Of a stretch of DNA of 64,000 bases, positions 55,297 through 62,529 are shown piece by piece (the first letter of the stretch is position 1; each line of letters starts with the position of its first letter). The DNA lies in NCBI RefSeq assembly GCF_900184265.1, contig NZ_FXXA01000002.1, positions 620,001 to 684,000 of the forward strand, read 5' to 3'. Both the position numbers and the translations under genes were made by a program. Under the pieces are notes generated by a model. It saw only the letters and a program-made list of their open reading frames with translations. It did no database searches and was not told the origin of the DNA. The DNA is from Eggerthella timonensis. GTDB taxonomy: Bacteria; Actinomycetota; Coriobacteriia; Coriobacteriales; Eggerthellaceae.

Positions 55297-57117
55297 CTAG
55301 GCCGTGAACGCGGCGGCGTTCTTGCCGGCGATGCGCCCGAACGTGTAGATATCGGACATGGAGCAGGAGCCCAGGCGGTTCGTGCCCATCTTGTGACCGG
55401 CCACTTCGCCGGCTGCGTACAGGCCCGCGATGGGCGTCTCGGCGTCGTCGAGCACCTGCGCGTCGGTGTTGATGTGCAGGCCGCCCATCGTGTAGTGCAC
55501 GGCCGGCTTGTAGGCCATCAAGTAGTAGGGGCCGTCCTCGATGGGGTTGAAGTCGCCGCGGAAGTTGAAGTCGGGGTCGTTGCCGTCCTTGCAGTACTGG
55601 TTCCACTTCTCGACGGTCTTCGCCAGCTCGGCGGCATCCACGCCGAAGGGCTCGCACACGGCTTCCAGCGTGTCGCCCTTCACGATGACCTTGCGCGCCT
55701 CGAGGTTCTCGTACTCGTCCTCATGGGTGACCAGCAGGCCGGTCTCGTCGGCGTTCGACTGGTTGAACAGCATGTACGCCTTGCCGTCGGTCTGCTCGAC
55801 AATGGCGTTCGACAGCACGTCGCGGCGGTCGAGCTCCTCGACGAAGCGATCGCCCTCCTTGTTCACCATGATGGCGCGGCTCTCGAGGCGCACGTCGCCC
55901 ACGTACAGCAGCGAGCCGGTTTCGGGGTCGCACACCGGATAGGTTTGGATGTACTGCATGTCGATGAGGTTCGCACCCGCGGCCTCGCCCATGGTGATGC
56001 CGTCGCCCGTGGCGCCCACCGAGTCGGTGGATAGGATGGAGTCGTCCATCGCCGGGTTGTACTTCACGCGCATGTCGATGTTGGAGCCGAACCCGCCGCT
56101 GGCCAGCACCACGGCCTTGCACGCGATGGTGGACTCGGCACCGGTGACGTTGTTCTTCACCTTCACGCCGGTGATGGCGTCGCCGCTCTTCACCAGCTCC
56201 ACCGCGGGCGTGTTCTTCGCCAGCGTCAGCGTGTCGATCTCGCCGGCGCGCTTCGTCAGCTTCGTGGTCATCTCGCTGCCGCTGTGGGTGATGGGGATGA
56301 TCGAGCGCTTCGTGTTGTGGCCGCCGAACTGCATGAGGTCGTGCTTCCACGAGATGCCGCCCTCGAAGGTGAGCCACTGCGAGCTGTCCAGCGCGCCTTC
56401 GGCGATGATCTGCACGAGAGCCGGGTCGCCCGCGTTGTCGCCGCCGTCCAGCATGTCCTTCGCCAGCGCGTCGGGGCTGTCGGCGATGCCCTCCTGCACC
56501 TGAATCCAGTTGCCGGGCGCGGCCATCTCACCGCCGGACAGCGCGGTGTCGCCGCCGAACACGCCCATCTTCTCCAGCAACACGACGTTCTTGCCCTCGT
56601 TGGCCGCCGTGATGGCCGCCGCGAAGCCGGCACCGCCGCCGCCGATGACCACGACGTCGGTGGACGCGGGCAGCTCGGCCTGCGCAGGCGTGGCCTTGTC
56701 GCGCTTCTTCCAGTCGCTCGATTTCTGACCGGCCTGGTCGAGCGCGTCGCTTACGGCGCCGATGAACGCCATGCTGGACAGCGTGGCGCCCGACACGGTA
56801 TCCACGTTGAGCGTCTGGTTGTCCACGATCAGCTGCGTGAGCTCTTCCATGGCCACGTCGCCCATGCCCGGCGTCTCGCGCGAGTTGAGGACGGTGATGC
56901 GGTCGAGGTTGCCGTCGGTGACCATGACCTCCACGTCGAACTGCCCGTGCTTGCCCATGCCCGATCCCACGCCGGCGGAGCTGCCTGCGCCCGAGCCGTT
57001 CGACGAGCCCTTCGCGTCGGACGATCCGCTGGGCGCGCACCCGGCCAAAGCGAGCGTGCCGCCCAATGCGGCCACGGCGCCGCCGGTGATGAACTGCCTA
57101 CGAGAAAAACGTTCCAT
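55297..57117 (-). CDS. Tat-exported flavoprotein reductase with FMN-binding and FAD domains
   Basis: 606 residues. Twin-arginine signal SRRQFITGGAVAALGG with lipobox LAGC, a Ser/Gly linker, an FMN-binding domain (~65-145) with the covalent FMN site VSGATLSS, and a FAD_binding_2 domain starting STDVVVIGGGGAGFAAA. Family blocks VVLASGGFGSNIDM, HYTMGGLHINTDAQVL and LYAAGEVAGHKMGTNRLG are intact. It resembles soluble fumarate/urocanate-type reductases that take electrons from a quinol-linked donor and pass FMN to FAD to substrate. The acceptor is unknown; no cytochrome partner is adjacent. Start 57117 has GGGAGGAAAG 5 bases upstream. It is divergent from a membrane LuxR, its likely regulator. Confidence 0.9.
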   Translation of the reverse strand: MERFSRRQFITGGAVAALGGTLALAGCAPSGSSDAKGSSNGSGAGSSAGVGSGMGKHGQFDVEVMVTDGNLDRITVLNSRETPGMGDVAMEELTQLIVDNQTLNVDTVSGATLSSMAFIGAVSDALDQAGQKSSDWKKRDKATPAQAELPASTDVVVIGGGGAGFAAAITAANEGKNVVLLEKMGVFGGDTALSGGEMAAPGNWIQVQEGIADSPDALAKDMLDGGDNAGDPALVQIIAEGALDSSQWLTFEGGISWKHDLMQFGGHNTKRSIIPITHSGSEMTTKLTKRAGEIDTLTLAKNTPAVELVKSGDAITGVKVKNNVTGAESTIACKAVVLASGGFGSNIDMRVKYNPAMDDSILSTDSVGATGDGITMGEAAGANLIDMQYIQTYPVCDPETGSLLYVGDVRLESRAIMVNKEGDRFVEELDRRDVLSNAIVEQTDGKAYMLFNQSNADETGLLVTHEDEYENLEARKVIVKGDTLEAVCEPFGVDAAELAKTVEKWNQYCKDGNDPDFNFRGDFNPIEDGPYYLMAYKPAVHYTMGGLHINTDAQVLDDAETPIAGLYAAGEVAGHKMGTNRLGSCSMSDIYTFGRIAGKNAAAFTA

Positions 57118-57241
57118 GATACTTTCCTCCCTTACGAAGCCGGCACCGGCTCCTGCCGCCACCGGATATCCCATGCGCTTACTCCCTGATCAAGCGCTGG
57201 TCACAGCCTACCGCTCCGTGTTCTTGCGGCAATTGTCCATC

Positions 57242-57261
57242 CGGGTTAAATGCTTAACCCG
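57242..57261. promoter_or_regulatory. Palindromic operator between the divergent reductase and luxR genes
   Basis: CGGGTTAA, ATGC, TTAACCCG: perfect 8-bp arms in the middle of the 209-base divergent gap. TATAAC at 57264-57269 could be a plus-strand -10 directly beside it. A good candidate binding site for the LuxR at 57327. Confidence 0.6.
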
Positions 57262-57326
57262 CGCTATAACCCTCTTGCAAGCTGGCCTTTCTTGGGTATC
57301 ATGGGAGGGCGATTGAGGGGAGGAGC

Positions 57327-58811
57327 GTGGCTCAGAAAGCGCAACAAGGGTTCGTCGATCGGTGGAAAGCGGTGCTGCTGCGCGTGGCGGCCATCCCTTT
57401 CGTGTTCTTCGGCGTCGGGCTTTACCGTGCGTGGCTCGCGACGTTCTTCCGCTACGACGCGTTTCCCACCATCTCGGTGTTCGATTACTTCCTGTTCGAA
57501 GGGGCCATCGGCATCGTGTCGTTGGCGCTGGCCTTCGCGGCGCGTCGCGTGACGCCGCTATGGGCGAACCGCACGGCGGTGCTGCTGACGGGCGCGAGCA
57601 TGGTGGGCGGGTCGGCGCTCATCGTGGTGGCGTGTTTCGCGGTGCCGGTGCCGGCGCTCAAGGTGGCGGGGCTGTTGGCCGCGGGTGGCGGCCTCGGGTC
57701 GCTCATCCTCATGTGGGCCGAGTTCTACGGTTCGCTCAATCCTATGCGCGTCGCGCTGTACCACGCCATGGCCATCTTCGTAGGCGAGGTGGTGAAATGG
57801 CTGTTCATGGGCATGAGCGTGCCATACCTCGCGTTCTTCTCCATCGTGCTGCCGCTCGTGTGCCTCGCGTGCGTGCGCTCGAGCATGCGACGCCTGCCCG
57901 AGCGCGACTTGCCACCAGCCATGAACGAGGGCGACCCGAAGACCATTCCCTGGAAGCCCATCCTGCTCATGGCGGTGTGCACGTTCGCGGGCGGCTTCGG
58001 CGCGCTGCCCACGCAGCTGTTGGTGCCGGGCAACGTGGTGGGCGCGATGTTCGTGACGGCGCTCGTGTTCTTCGGCGTGCTGTCCACGGCTCGCTGGTTC
58101 AACTTCGACACCATCTACCAGCTCGCGTTTCCGCTGTTCATCGTGGGATTCCTGTTCGTGATGCCCACATTCGGAACGAACGCGCAGATCATGGCGCTGT
58201 GCTACGACGCGGGCTACACCATGCTGTCCATGTACATCATGATCGTGATGAGCAACATCACGTATCGGTTCGGCGTGAACGCGGTGTGGATCAACGGCAT
58301 CGAGCGCGGCATCCGCTACGTGGTGGAGCTGGTGGGATGGCTCGCGTTCGCCGGCGCGTCGGCGAACCTGGGAGCCGAGGCCACATCCGTGCTGTACGGC
58401 GGCGTGGCGATTGCGGTGGTGCTGACGTTCGTCGTGATCTTCTTCACCGAGCGCGGTCTGTCGGCGAAGTGGGGCATCGTGCTGAAGGACGACCCGGTGG
58501 GAAGCGCGTCCGCGGAGGGGCGGATGTCTATCCGCGTGTCCGACCTGTCGCGCGCGTACAACCTCAGCCCGCGCGAGGAAGAGGTGCTGCAGCTCGTCGC
58601 TCAGGGAGACACGGTGGCCGAGATCGAGGACGTGCTGTACGTGTCGCAGGGCACGGTGAAGGCGCACATCAACCATATTTACCGCAAGTTCAACATCCAC
58701 AGCAAGAACGAGCTGTTCGAGCTGCTCAACGATGTGGAGAAGCCGGTCCGCAAGGGCCGCCCCGCGGGCGGCGAGGGAGCCTGGGAGGACGAGGGCCCGC
58801 AAGCGGGGTAG
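57327..58811 (+). CDS. Membrane-bound LuxR-family transcriptional regulator
   Basis: 494 residues: ~12 hydrophobic helices (to ~395), then a C-terminal LuxR HTH (LSPREEEVLQLVAQGDTV, SQGTVKAHINHIYRKFNIHS). GTG start after GGGGAGGAG. Same architecture as the regulator at 9004-10446, though not a close copy. Its divergent pairing with the FMN/FAD reductase, with a palindrome in the shared promoter, supports control of that reductase in response to a small molecule sensed in the membrane domain. Confidence 0.9.
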   Translation: MAQKAQQGFVDRWKAVLLRVAAIPFVFFGVGLYRAWLATFFRYDAFPTISVFDYFLFEGAIGIVSLALAFAARRVTPLWANRTAVLLTGASMVGGSALIVVACFAVPVPALKVAGLLAAGGGLGSLILMWAEFYGSLNPMRVALYHAMAIFVGEVVKWLFMGMSVPYLAFFSIVLPLVCLACVRSSMRRLPERDLPPAMNEGDPKTIPWKPILLMAVCTFAGGFGALPTQLLVPGNVVGAMFVTALVFFGVLSTARWFNFDTIYQLAFPLFIVGFLFVMPTFGTNAQIMALCYDAGYTMLSMYIMIVMSNITYRFGVNAVWINGIERGIRYVVELVGWLAFAGASANLGAEATSVLYGGVAIAVVLTFVVIFFTERGLSAKWGIVLKDDPVGSASAEGRMSIRVSDLSRAYNLSPREEEVLQLVAQGDTVAEIEDVLYVSQGTVKAHINHIYRKFNIHSKNELFELLNDVEKPVRKGRPAGGEGAWEDEGPQAG

Positions 58812-58853
58812 AGGCGGGTTGTCGTCTCCGGGCGAGCGCAGCCCCTGGTTTGT

Positions 58854-58899
58854 CGTCCTGAGCGGACGCCGTAGGCCGGAGTTGAAGGAGCGTGCGCGG
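58854..58899 (+). repeat. Short dispersed repeat
   Basis: GTCCTGAGCGGACGCC, then GTAGGCCGGAGTTGAAGGA; matches the copies at 52257-52302 and 6693-6730. Confidence 0.6.
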
Positions 58900-58952
58900 A
58901 ATCGGTGGATGCCTTCCCCAATTTCGGTTCAGGCGTTCGGACGAGACAAATG

Positions 58953-59102
58953 TGGCAAGAATTTCGATGTAGGTAAATTTTACGCTGAATATATCGGACG
59001 CTCATTTCCTAGAAAACTTGTGACCTGGGTTTATGGCAAATCAGCCAGAAAATGGAAGCTCTCGTTGTCCCAAATGACTTACCTACCTCGAAATTTCTGC
59101 CA
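58953..59102 (+). repeat. Long-arm hairpin element D
   Basis: Arms 58953-58978 and 59077-59102 (TGGCAnnAATTTCGAnGTAG at the outer end) are complementary at 22 of 26 positions. Core: TAGAAAACTTGT, GACCTGGG (from 59022), TTTATG. The IS at 59115 inserted 12 bases beyond its right arm. Confidence 0.72.
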
Positions 59103-59114
59103 GAATCTCCCCGC

Positions 59115-60247
59115 TCCGCTGTTAAACCACCATTGACATATACCCGTACCTCTCGCCGACGGCCCACCTGTTGATGCAGCTGAAGAACGGACGCGGCTCG
59201 AGGTGCACCAGCTCCCTCGTGCAGACGTAGCGCCCCGAGACCTCGTGGGAGTACAGGAGCTCCCTGCGGTCCCCGGCGCAGCTCCGGAACTGCTCCCGGT
59301 AGCAGAACCAGTCCAAGTAGCGCTGCAGGCGGCGGTTCGACACTCCGTTGAACCTCCCGACGAACGCCTTGAGGCGCGAGTGGAGCGAGTTGACCGCCGC
59401 GAGGCCCCTGCCGCCGCGCACCTCGTGGGGCCTTCCCCCGAGCGCCGCGCGGTTGTAGGACCTCCACCCGTCGGTCGCCACCGAGCACCCCGCCGGCAGC
59501 TTCGCCCCCAAGACGATCCCGATGTCGGCGGAATCCTCGGCCTCCGCCAGCTCGCAGAAGCAGTCCCCGAGCTCGCTTACCCCGCACAGCACGCAGACTC
59601 CTTTCGCCAGCCCCGCCGACCCCGCGTCGTGCCCGGTGCGGTGGGGCCGGCGGCCCAGATCGAACCACCGGCTCCGCGAGTGGTTGCCCGGCATGGACTC
59701 GTGGAGGTAGGTGCCGTCCACCTCGAAGGAATCGCCACGCAGGGGCAGGAGCCTGCGCCCCATGACCTCGCAGGCCCGCATCCTCATGAACCAGGCGGTG
59801 TACAGGCTCGTCCCGCAGCGGCGGGCCGTCTCCCGCAGGGGCAGCGCGTCGGCCGCGCAGGCCGCGAACTCCATCCAAGCGGCGGGCGGCAGCTTGGACC
59901 GGCCCAGCAGGCCGAGCGTCTTCGCCCCGAACGTGCGCCCGCAGCCCCGGCACAGCCAGCGCTGGGAGCCGCCCGCGTCGCGGCCCTTCCGCACGAAGGA
60001 GGGGCAGCCGCACCTCGGGCAGCGGTCGGGCTCGCCCCGCCCCGCCAGCGCGAGGTCCTCGGCAATGGCCTCCCTGAGCGCGTCGGCGAGATCCCGCTTC
60101 TCGGCGAGGGTCATGTCCTTCACTTGGCCTATAATGCTCATGGCGGGTCCTTTCCCCGATGCTCTTTCGACAACCGCATCGTAGGGCTGGGGACCCGCTT
60201 TCCGTGTCCCGGAAAGGGTACTATGTCAATCTTGGTTTAACAGCGGA
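59115..60247. mobile_element. IS1595-family insertion sequence, complete
   Basis: 1,133 bp. Terminal inverted repeats start TCCGCTGTTAAACCA at 59115 and, on the other strand, at 60247, and continue through ATTGACATA to ACCC (about 31 bases). The octamer CTCCCCGC flanks both ends exactly (59107-59114 and 60248-60255), an 8-bp target duplication as expected for this family. Transposase intact, so the element may be active. Confidence 0.95.
59122..60141 (-). CDS. IS1595-family transposase (ISXO2-like)
   Basis: 339 residues. N-terminal zinc ribbon (CPRCGCPSFVRKGRD, CRGCGRTF), then the ISXO2-like catalytic domain: FEVDGTYLHESM (first Asp), VATDGWRSYNR (second Asp) and VNSLHSRLKAFVGRFNGVS with YLDWFCYREQF (C-terminal part of the active site). 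GGAAAGGA precedes ATG 60141. Both gene ends lie just inside the inverted repeats. No frameshift or stop. Confidence 0.93.
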   Translation of the reverse strand: MSIIGQVKDMTLAEKRDLADALREAIAEDLALAGRGEPDRCPRCGCPSFVRKGRDAGGSQRWLCRGCGRTFGAKTLGLLGRSKLPPAAWMEFAACAADALPLRETARRCGTSLYTAWFMRMRACEVMGRRLLPLRGDSFEVDGTYLHESMPGNHSRSRWFDLGRRPHRTGHDAGSAGLAKGVCVLCGVSELGDCFCELAEAEDSADIGIVLGAKLPAGCSVATDGWRSYNRAALGGRPHEVRGGRGLAAVNSLHSRLKAFVGRFNGVSNRRLQRYLDWFCYREQFRSCAGDRRELLYSHEVSGRYVCTRELVHLEPRPFFSCINRWAVGERYGYMSMVV

Positions 60248-60260
60248 CTCCCCGCTTCCT

Positions 60261-60380
60261 CGCCAAAACGCCGCCATCGGCGGCTGGCGCCGTGCGGGAT
60301 CGCCAAAACGCCGCCATAAGTGGCTGGCGCCGTGCAGGATCGCCAAAACGCCGCCATCGGTGGCTGGCGCCATGCGGGAT
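60261..60380. repeat. Three tandem 40-bp repeats
   Basis: Units 60261-60300, 60301-60340 and 60341-60380, each beginning CGCCAAAACGCCGCCAT and ending GCGGGAT or GCAGGAT, 3-4 differences between copies. Each unit contains the small inverted repeat GGCGCC. They lie 13 bases beyond the IS end, between LuxR and the symporter gene; no ORF is likely. Confidence 0.9.
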
Positions 60381-60472
60381 CTTTCGATTCCGCAGTTTCC
60401 CTGTCCCGCTCAGGAGGGCACTCCTTCCGGCAGGGCCTCCGCTCAGGATGCCAAGCTCCCCCCCCCAATGCA

Positions 60473-60511
60473 AGAGCACCCTCTCGGGGTTGCGATCCGA
60501 GAGGGTGCTCT
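60473..60511 (-). terminator. Terminator of the AGCS symporter gene
   Basis: AGAGCACCCTCTCGG (60473-60487) pairs perfectly with CCGAGAGGGTGCTCT (60497-60511). On the minus strand TTGCATTG follows, a weak U-tract. Confidence 0.75.
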
Positions 60512-60541
60512 CTGCTGTTGCGCGCTTGAGCGCGGAGTGGG

Positions 60542-62059
60542 TTAGTTGGCCGCGCCCAGACGGTCGTCCAGCGGATCGATGGGCGGGATGTCCCAGTTGT
60601 CGCCGGGCAGGTGCGGCGCCATCTCGTCCTCGTTTCCGGCGGCGGCGAGGCGGGCGAAGTAGTCCTTCGTCTCCTTCACCACCACGCCGGACAGCGCGAT
60701 GAGGGCGATCATGTTCGGCAGCGCCATCAGGCCGTTGAAGATGTCGGCGATGGTCCACACGGCAGCCACGGTCATGTACGGGCCGATGAACACGGCGGCG
60801 ATGTAGAGCCAGCGGTAGGTCTTCACGGCTTTCATCGAACCGTTGCTGAAGTACTCAAGGCAGCGCTCGCCGTAGTAGTCCCAGCCCAGGATCGTGGTGA
60901 AACCGAACAGCACCAAGCAGGCCATCAACACGAATGATACCACTTCGCCCGGGATGAACGGCAGACCCGCCTGGAATGCCGCGGTGGTCACGGCAGCGCC
61001 TTCGAGGCCGGGGATCTGGTACGCACCGGTCATGACGAGCGCGAGGCCGGTCATCGAGCACACCACGATGGTGTCCAGGAACGTGCCGGTCATGGACACG
61101 AGGCCCTGGCGCACCGGCTCCTTCGTCTGCGCGGCGGCAGCGGCGATGGGGGCGGAGCCCAGGCCGGCCTCGTTCGAGAAGATGCCGCGCGCGATGCCCT
61201 TCTGCATGGCGATGATGATGGCGCCCAGCATGCCGCCCGCGGCCGCCTGCAGGCCGAATGCGCTTTCAAAAATGGTGACGAACGCGCCGGGGATCTTGTC
61301 GATGTTCGTGATGATGAGCAGCAGCGAGAAGCCCACGTACAGCACCACCATCGCGGGGATGACGCGCTCGGACACCTTCGCGATGCGCTTCAAGCCGCCG
61401 ATGACCACGAGGCCCACCAGCACGGCCAACACGATGGAGCCGATGACGGTGAAGATGGAGTAGTCCATGCCCAGGATGTTCACGGTTGCGTTCTTCTCGG
61501 GGTCGAAGAACCCGGTGATGGCGCTGGAGATGGAGTTGACCTGCGTGAACGTACCGATGCCGAACAGGCCCACGCACATGCCGAAGAACGCGAACACCTT
61601 CGCCAGCCAGCGCCAGTTCTTGCCCATGCCGCGCTCGATGTAGTAGAAGGGGCCGCCCAGCACATGGCCGGTCTTCTTGTCGACGCTGCGGTACTTCACG
61701 GCAAGCAGGCCCTCGGAGAACTTCGTCGCCATGCCGAACAGCGCTGCCAGCCACATCCAGAACATCGCGCCGGGGCCGCCGGCGACGATGGCCGTGGCCA
61801 CGCCGACGATGTTGCCGGTGCCGATGGTGGCTGACAGGGCCGTGCACAGCGCGCCGAAGCTGGTCACTTCGCCTTCGCCGCCGGTTTCGTTCTTGATCAT
61901 GTAGCGCAGCGCGCGCGGCAGCTGCCTGAATTGCACGCCTCGCAGACGCACGGTGAGCAAAATGCCGCCGAACAGGATCAACACCATGAGCGGCACGCCC
62001 CAGATGAAGTCGTCTATAGCGACGAGCCCATCGTTGATCATACTAAAAAAGCCTTCCAC
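60542..62059 (-). CDS. Alanine/glycine:cation symporter (AGCS family)
   Basis: 505 residues, ~11 helices. Family signatures are clear: LSATIGTGNIVGVATAIVAGG, GGPFYYIERGMG, ARGIFSNEAGLGSAPIAAAA and GWDYYGERCLEY. Imports alanine or glycine with Na+. GTG 62059 has AGGAGG 5 bases upstream; TTG 62062 is too close. A glycine riboswitch in the leader points to glycine as the relevant substrate. Monocistronic. Confidence 0.95.
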   Translation of the reverse strand: MEGFFSMINDGLVAIDDFIWGVPLMVLILFGGILLTVRLRGVQFRQLPRALRYMIKNETGGEGEVTSFGALCTALSATIGTGNIVGVATAIVAGGPGAMFWMWLAALFGMATKFSEGLLAVKYRSVDKKTGHVLGGPFYYIERGMGKNWRWLAKVFAFFGMCVGLFGIGTFTQVNSISSAITGFFDPEKNATVNILGMDYSIFTVIGSIVLAVLVGLVVIGGLKRIAKVSERVIPAMVVLYVGFSLLLIITNIDKIPGAFVTIFESAFGLQAAAGGMLGAIIIAMQKGIARGIFSNEAGLGSAPIAAAAAQTKEPVRQGLVSMTGTFLDTIVVCSMTGLALVMTGAYQIPGLEGAAVTTAAFQAGLPFIPGEVVSFVLMACLVLFGFTTILGWDYYGERCLEYFSNGSMKAVKTYRWLYIAAVFIGPYMTVAAVWTIADIFNGLMALPNMIALIALSGVVVKETKDYFARLAAAGNEDEMAPHLPGDNWDIPPIDPLDDRLGAAN

Positions 62060-62177
62060 CAAATCCTCCTTCAGCCTGCGTTACGGGCAACTTCTGCGAA
62101 ACCCGTATACGACGTGGCTGCTCTGGAGGATGAGAAGGAAAGCATACGTTCATGCTCACGCGACAAGCTGGTTAGCT

Positions 62178-62290
62178 TTGCTCTGTCCTTTTGCCTGAGA
62201 GTTTCGGCGGCATCTCCTTCGCGGCGATGCGCCTTGCCCCTTCGGCACCCGATCCGATGGCCGGGATTCTCCAGAGGCCCCTTCCGCGCC
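62178..62290 (-). ncRNA. Glycine riboswitch (single aptamer)
   Basis: Minus strand reads CTCTGGAGAATCCC (around 62272-62259), GCCGAAGGGGCAAGG (around 62246-62232) and AACTCTCAGGCAAAAGGACA (around 62203-62184), then GAGC: the conserved blocks of the gcvT glycine aptamer, in order. Only one aptamer is present. No clear terminator lies between it and the start at 62059; a TACGGG/CCCGTA hairpin near 62077-62103, ahead of the ribosome-binding site, suggests translational control. Confidence 0.92.
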
Positions 62291-62529
62291 CTGTTTCTTT
62301 CGATCCAGGACGTATCAACGGGGTGACGCTATGAAATTGTGCAGCTGATTGTAGCAAGGAACGCTTCCGTTGTTAAGCCGTTGTTTGACATTTCTGAAAA
62401 TGGGGATTGTGGCGGGACGGTTTCGGCATCGCTACGAACGGTGCACCGTTCGAACGTCTCAGCTGCAGATGGAAGCGTCCTCCGTATTGTTGCGGCCAAT
62501 ACATCATTTCATACACGAGGAGGTCCTCT

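Noticed and set aside
60261-60380. CRISPR-like array
   Set aside because: The 40-bp units are contiguous with no spacers, and no cas genes are in the window; a plain tandem repeat. No CRISPR array is visible anywhere here.
62366-62395. Sequence resembling a lone IS1595-type inverted repeat (TCCGTTGTTAAGCC, then TTTGACAT)
   Set aside because: Several mismatches, no partner repeat within a kilobase and no target duplication; could be an old remnant but the support is too thin.
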